8,086 nt of DNA from Candidatus Zixiibacteriota bacterium (GTDB lineage Bacteria; Zixibacteria; MSB-5A5; GN15; FEB-12): positions 1 through 8,086 of the forward strand of contig JACZYS010000117.1 of the NCBI GenBank assembly GCA_022570975.1, written 5' to 3'. The notes under the pieces are model-generated. The model was not told the origin of the DNA. It did no database searches and saw only the letters and a program-made list of their open reading frames with translations. This document shows positions 5,868 to 8,086 of this stretch, piece after piece. A program made the position numbers and the translations under genes. Position 1 is the first letter of the stretch; every line of letters starts with the position of its first letter.

Positions 5868-7226
5868 ATGATAGATTCTGAAATATTCAAGGCTTATGAT
5901 ATCCGTGGAATATACCCCGGACAGATTGACAGAGATGCCGCCTACAAGATAGGGTTGGCCTTGGCAAATCAATTAAAACCCAAGTCTATTGCTATTGGAA
6001 GAGATATGCGTATTTCTTCCGATGAACTTTTTGACGGCCTATCCCACGGTATTAATGATATGGGCGTGGATGTTATTGATCTTGGTCTCTGCTCTACCGA
6101 TGGTCTTTATTTTGCCGTTGGAAAATATGATTACCATGGCGGAGTCATGATTACGGCAAGTCACAATCCAAAAGAATATAACGGACTTAAAATATGCAGG
6201 GAAAAAGCACTCCCTTTATCATTTCAAGATGGTCTTTGTCGGTTACGTGATTCAATTAACAATAACAGCCTTCCACCTTTTTCACCCTCAAGAGGAATAA
6301 TTGCCAGAAAAGATATATCAAAAGATTACGCCGAGCACTGTCTCTCATTTATTGATATTTCAAAAATCAAGCCTTTCAAAATTGTAATTGATGCCGGCAA
6401 CGGAATGGCCGGTTTGACCCTTCCACCGGTTTTGGAAAGACTTCCGGTTGAAACCACCAAATTATTTTTTGAACTGGATGGCACTTTCCCAAATCACCCG
6501 GCATCGCCAATTGAAGTAGAAAACCTGAAAGATTTGCAGAACAAAATAGCAGAAACAAAAGCAGATTTTGGGGTGGCTTTTGACGGCGATGCTGACCGTA
6601 TGTTTCTGGTTGACAAAAATGGTAAACCGGTGGGAGGGGACATGGTAACGGCTCTGGTCGCAAAATCCTTCTTAGCAAGAAATTCTGACGAAACAATTCT
6701 TTATAATATTATTTGTTCCAATGCTGTTAAGGAGCTTGTAGAAAAACTCGGAGGCAGAGCACTGGTCACAGAAGTTGGTCATGCCTTAATAAAGCCAAAA
6801 ATGAAAGAGCATAATGCTATTTTTGGGGGAGAGCATTCCGGACATTTTTATTTCAGGGATAACTGGTTTGCAGATTCCGGAATGATTGCGTTTTTGGTGT
6901 GTCTGGAGCTTCTTTCAATTGAAGATAGAGATCTGCATGAAATGATAGGGGATATTGATCCATATTTCCGCTCCGGTGAAATAAACAGCAAGGTTGAGTT
7001 AATTGAACAAAAAATCAAAGAAATCTCTGAAAAATATTCTGATTGCAAACAGGACCGGCTTGATGGGTTAACAATAAGATTCCCTGAATATTGGTTTAAT
7101 CTCCGGGCCTCAAATACAGAGCCTCTTTTGCGCTTGAATGTGGAAGCAAACAGTCAGGAAATATTGGATAAAAAAGTTGAAGAACTCCTGAATATTATAA
7201 ATAATAAGAAACTGACAAATGAATAA
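5868..7226 (+). CDS. manB: Phosphomannomutase/phosphoglucomutase (alpha-D-phosphohexomutase)
   Basis: This cytoplasmic enzyme interconverts hexose 6- and 1-phosphates (mannose, and often glucose) and supplies GDP-mannose or UDP-glucose pathways for polysaccharide. From the ATG at 5868 it has 452 aa, matching AlgC/CpsG-type enzymes (about 455-463). All four domain signatures are present: FKAYDIRGIYP (7-17), the catalytic phosphoserine Ser98 in TASHNP (96-101), the Mg-binding loop DGDADR (239-244), the sugar-specificity loop GGEHSG (320-325) and the phosphate-binding loop RASNTEP (413-419). The GEHSG loop is shared by dual-specificity PMM/PGM enzymes, so substrate preference cannot be fixed; phosphoglucosamine mutase is unlikely. 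An in-frame ATG at 5853 would add MKEEQ but lacks a Shine-Dalgarno sequence, while AGAAGAG (5858-5864) precedes 5868 closely. It lies 55 bp after the protease gene with no terminator between them, and its last 8 nt overlap the receiver gene. Confidence 0.95.
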   Translation: MIDSEIFKAYDIRGIYPGQIDRDAAYKIGLALANQLKPKSIAIGRDMRISSDELFDGLSHGINDMGVDVIDLGLCSTDGLYFAVGKYDYHGGVMITASHNPKEYNGLKICREKALPLSFQDGLCRLRDSINNNSLPPFSPSRGIIARKDISKDYAEHCLSFIDISKIKPFKIVIDAGNGMAGLTLPPVLERLPVETTKLFFELDGTFPNHPASPIEVENLKDLQNKIAETKADFGVAFDGDADRMFLVDKNGKPVGGDMVTALVAKSFLARNSDETILYNIICSNAVKELVEKLGGRALVTEVGHALIKPKMKEHNAIFGGEHSGHFYFRDNWFADSGMIAFLVCLELLSIEDRDLHEMIGDIDPYFRSGEINSKVELIEQKIKEISEKYSDCKQDRLDGLTIRFPEYWFNLRASNTEPLLRLNVEANSQEILDKKVEELLNIINNKKLTNE

Positions 7227-7962
7227 AAGTGAAAAGAAAATACTTGTTGTAGATGATGATTTAAATCTCCTTGAACTGCTTGTTGACACTCTCAAAACTT
7301 TTGAATACAGCGTTGCCGGAGTGGATAATGGTTCAGAAGCACTCAAGATTTTAAAAAGTGAACATTTTGATCTGGTTATTTCCGATATCAAGATGCCTGA
7401 GATGGACGGATTTGCTCTGCTTAAGGAAATTCGCAAAAACTTTCCGTCTCTGCCATTTTTCTTTATTACCGGAGTAGATTCGCCAGAGATCATAGCAAAA
7501 GCAACCGTCAACGGAATTCTGACAAAGCCGTTTAGAATTTCTCATATTGAGCAGTTGATTGAAGAGACGTTTTCTGGAAAGTCTGATAAGCTAAAAAGAA
7601 CTATCCGCAATCTGCTGGTTGTTGATGATGACGAGACATATCTGGATTTAATGCTTGAGACATTTGCCCGTCATAATTATACCACTTTCTCTGCTTCAGA
7701 TGCAAAAGAAGCGATTGAGCATCTCTCTTTGGAAAAAATTGATGCTGTTGTTACAGATATAAAGATGCCTGAAATGGATGGGTTCCAGTTGACCCGTATG
7801 GTTAAGGAAGCACATCCGGAAATACCGGTTTTTTTGGTAACCGCCTTTGCCAATGCCTCTGATTTTGAAAATCAGATTAAGAATTCCTCAGCTAACGGTT
7901 TTTTTGAAAAGTCAAATGAGATCGAAAATCTTGTTTCTCTTATTGAGTCTCTGCCAGACTAA
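7219..7962 (+). CDS. Response regulator with two tandem receiver domains and no output domain
   Basis: This is a cytoplasmic signalling protein of 247 aa made of two CheY-like receiver domains (about 6-118 and 130-246) joined by a short charged linker. REC1 has the acidic pocket Asp12/Asp13, phospho-acceptor Asp56, Thr84 and Lys103-Pro104. REC2 has Asp136/Asp137, phospho-acceptor Asp180 and Thr208, but its conserved lysine (Lys231) is followed by Ser instead of Pro. No DNA-binding, GGDEF, HD-GYP, kinase or phosphatase domain follows, so it would act by protein-protein contact or as a phosphate relay or sink. Both domains carry the identical segment DIKMPEMDGF at the phosphorylation site, spaced 124 residues apart. 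The start ATG lies inside the end of the mutase gene (ATGAATAA, 8-nt overlap) and has no good Shine-Dalgarno sequence, so translation probably depends on ribosomes finishing the mutase. No histidine kinase is present in the window. Confidence 0.92.
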   Translation: MNKSEKKILVVDDDLNLLELLVDTLKTFEYSVAGVDNGSEALKILKSEHFDLVISDIKMPEMDGFALLKEIRKNFPSLPFFFITGVDSPEIIAKATVNGILTKPFRISHIEQLIEETFSGKSDKLKRTIRNLLVVDDDETYLDLMLETFARHNYTTFSASDAKEAIEHLSLEKIDAVVTDIKMPEMDGFQLTRMVKEAHPEIPVFLVTAFANASDFENQIKNSSANGFFEKSNEIENLVSLIESLPD

Positions 7963-8003
7963 TTTATCTCCCCTAATAATTTCAACCCAAATTTTAGTAT
8001 ATA

Positions 8004-8035
8004 AAAAGCCCCTGTTATTTCTAACGGGGGCTTTT
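8004..8035. terminator. Strong hairpin terminator, probably bidirectional
   Basis: AAAAGCCCCTGTTA (8004-8017) pairs with TAACGGGGGCTTTT (8022-8035) through 14 bp, with a single G-T wobble (8013/8026) and a TTTC loop. It begins 41 nt after the stop of the receiver gene and provides a T4 end on the plus strand. On the minus strand the same hairpin is followed by five T's and more AT-rich DNA (the A-run 8003-8007), so it could also end a convergent transcript from beyond the window. Confidence 0.88.
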
Positions 8036-8086
8036 GATATGTTAAACATCAGCTTTCTAAAAGAAACTTATGTTCATAAAAAGAGT

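Noticed and set aside
6376..6696. Minus-strand open frame of 106 codons inside manB
   Set aside because: It is antisense to the conserved mutase core, including the Mg-binding loop. Its translation is low-complexity and rich in Leu, Pro and Gln, typical of a shadow frame.
7110..7511. Minus-strand open frame of 133 codons across the manB/receiver junction
   Set aside because: It is antisense to two clearly real, conserved genes and shows no recognisable domain or ribosome site.
7219..7962. Receiver protein as a diguanylate cyclase or DNA-binding regulator
   Set aside because: The protein ends directly after the second receiver domain. There is no GGDEF, HD-GYP or helix-turn-helix region and the stop codon is followed by a terminator.

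Overview
The window is AT-rich bacterial chromosomal DNA (roughly 40% GC by eye) with eight genes. Six lie on the plus strand and two form a small minus-strand operon. No tRNA, rRNA, insertion sequence, CRISPR array or prophage gene was found. A ComM-type ATPase, a class I FbaB aldolase, a Ste24-like membrane protease with an extra secretory leader, an archaeal/AlgC-style phosphomannomutase and an output-less double-receiver protein together suggest a Gram-negative-type environmental bacterium. A lineage near the FCB group (for example Zixibacteria or Marinimicrobia) is possible, but this is a guess from gene style and not a phylogenetic result.

Layout. Positions 35-1573 encode a complete ComM/YifB Mg-chelatase-like AAA+ ATPase. 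Convergent to it, on the minus strand, is a two-gene operon (2337 down to 1718): a four-helix membrane protein followed, with a 4-nt stop/start overlap, by a 66-residue XRE-type repressor. This operon has a near-consensus promoter whose downstream side is occupied by a 19-nt palindrome, which fits autoregulation. A 547-bp gene-free stretch (2338-2884) separates it from a single-domain STAS protein (2885-3220). That gene has a candidate promoter and a strong intrinsic terminator (3248-3295).

The right half (3395-7962) is a same-strand series: class I fructose-bisphosphate aldolase (fbaB), a Ste24/M48-type membrane metalloprotease, a phosphomannomutase/phosphoglucomutase, and a tandem two-receiver response regulator. 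The last two overlap by 8 nt. The series ends at a strong hairpin terminator (8004-8035) that is symmetrical enough to work in both directions.

How the genes may work together. FbaB and the phosphohexomutase both act on hexose phosphates at the branch between gluconeogenesis and sugar-nucleotide/polysaccharide synthesis. The receiver protein is translationally coupled to the mutase and could link phosphorelay signalling with envelope sugar supply, but nothing in the sequence proves this. Most of the window is ordinary housekeeping content. The points worth a second look are the XRE promoter/operator architecture, the mutase/double-receiver coupling, and the stand-alone STAS gene. I see no convincing previously undescribed system.
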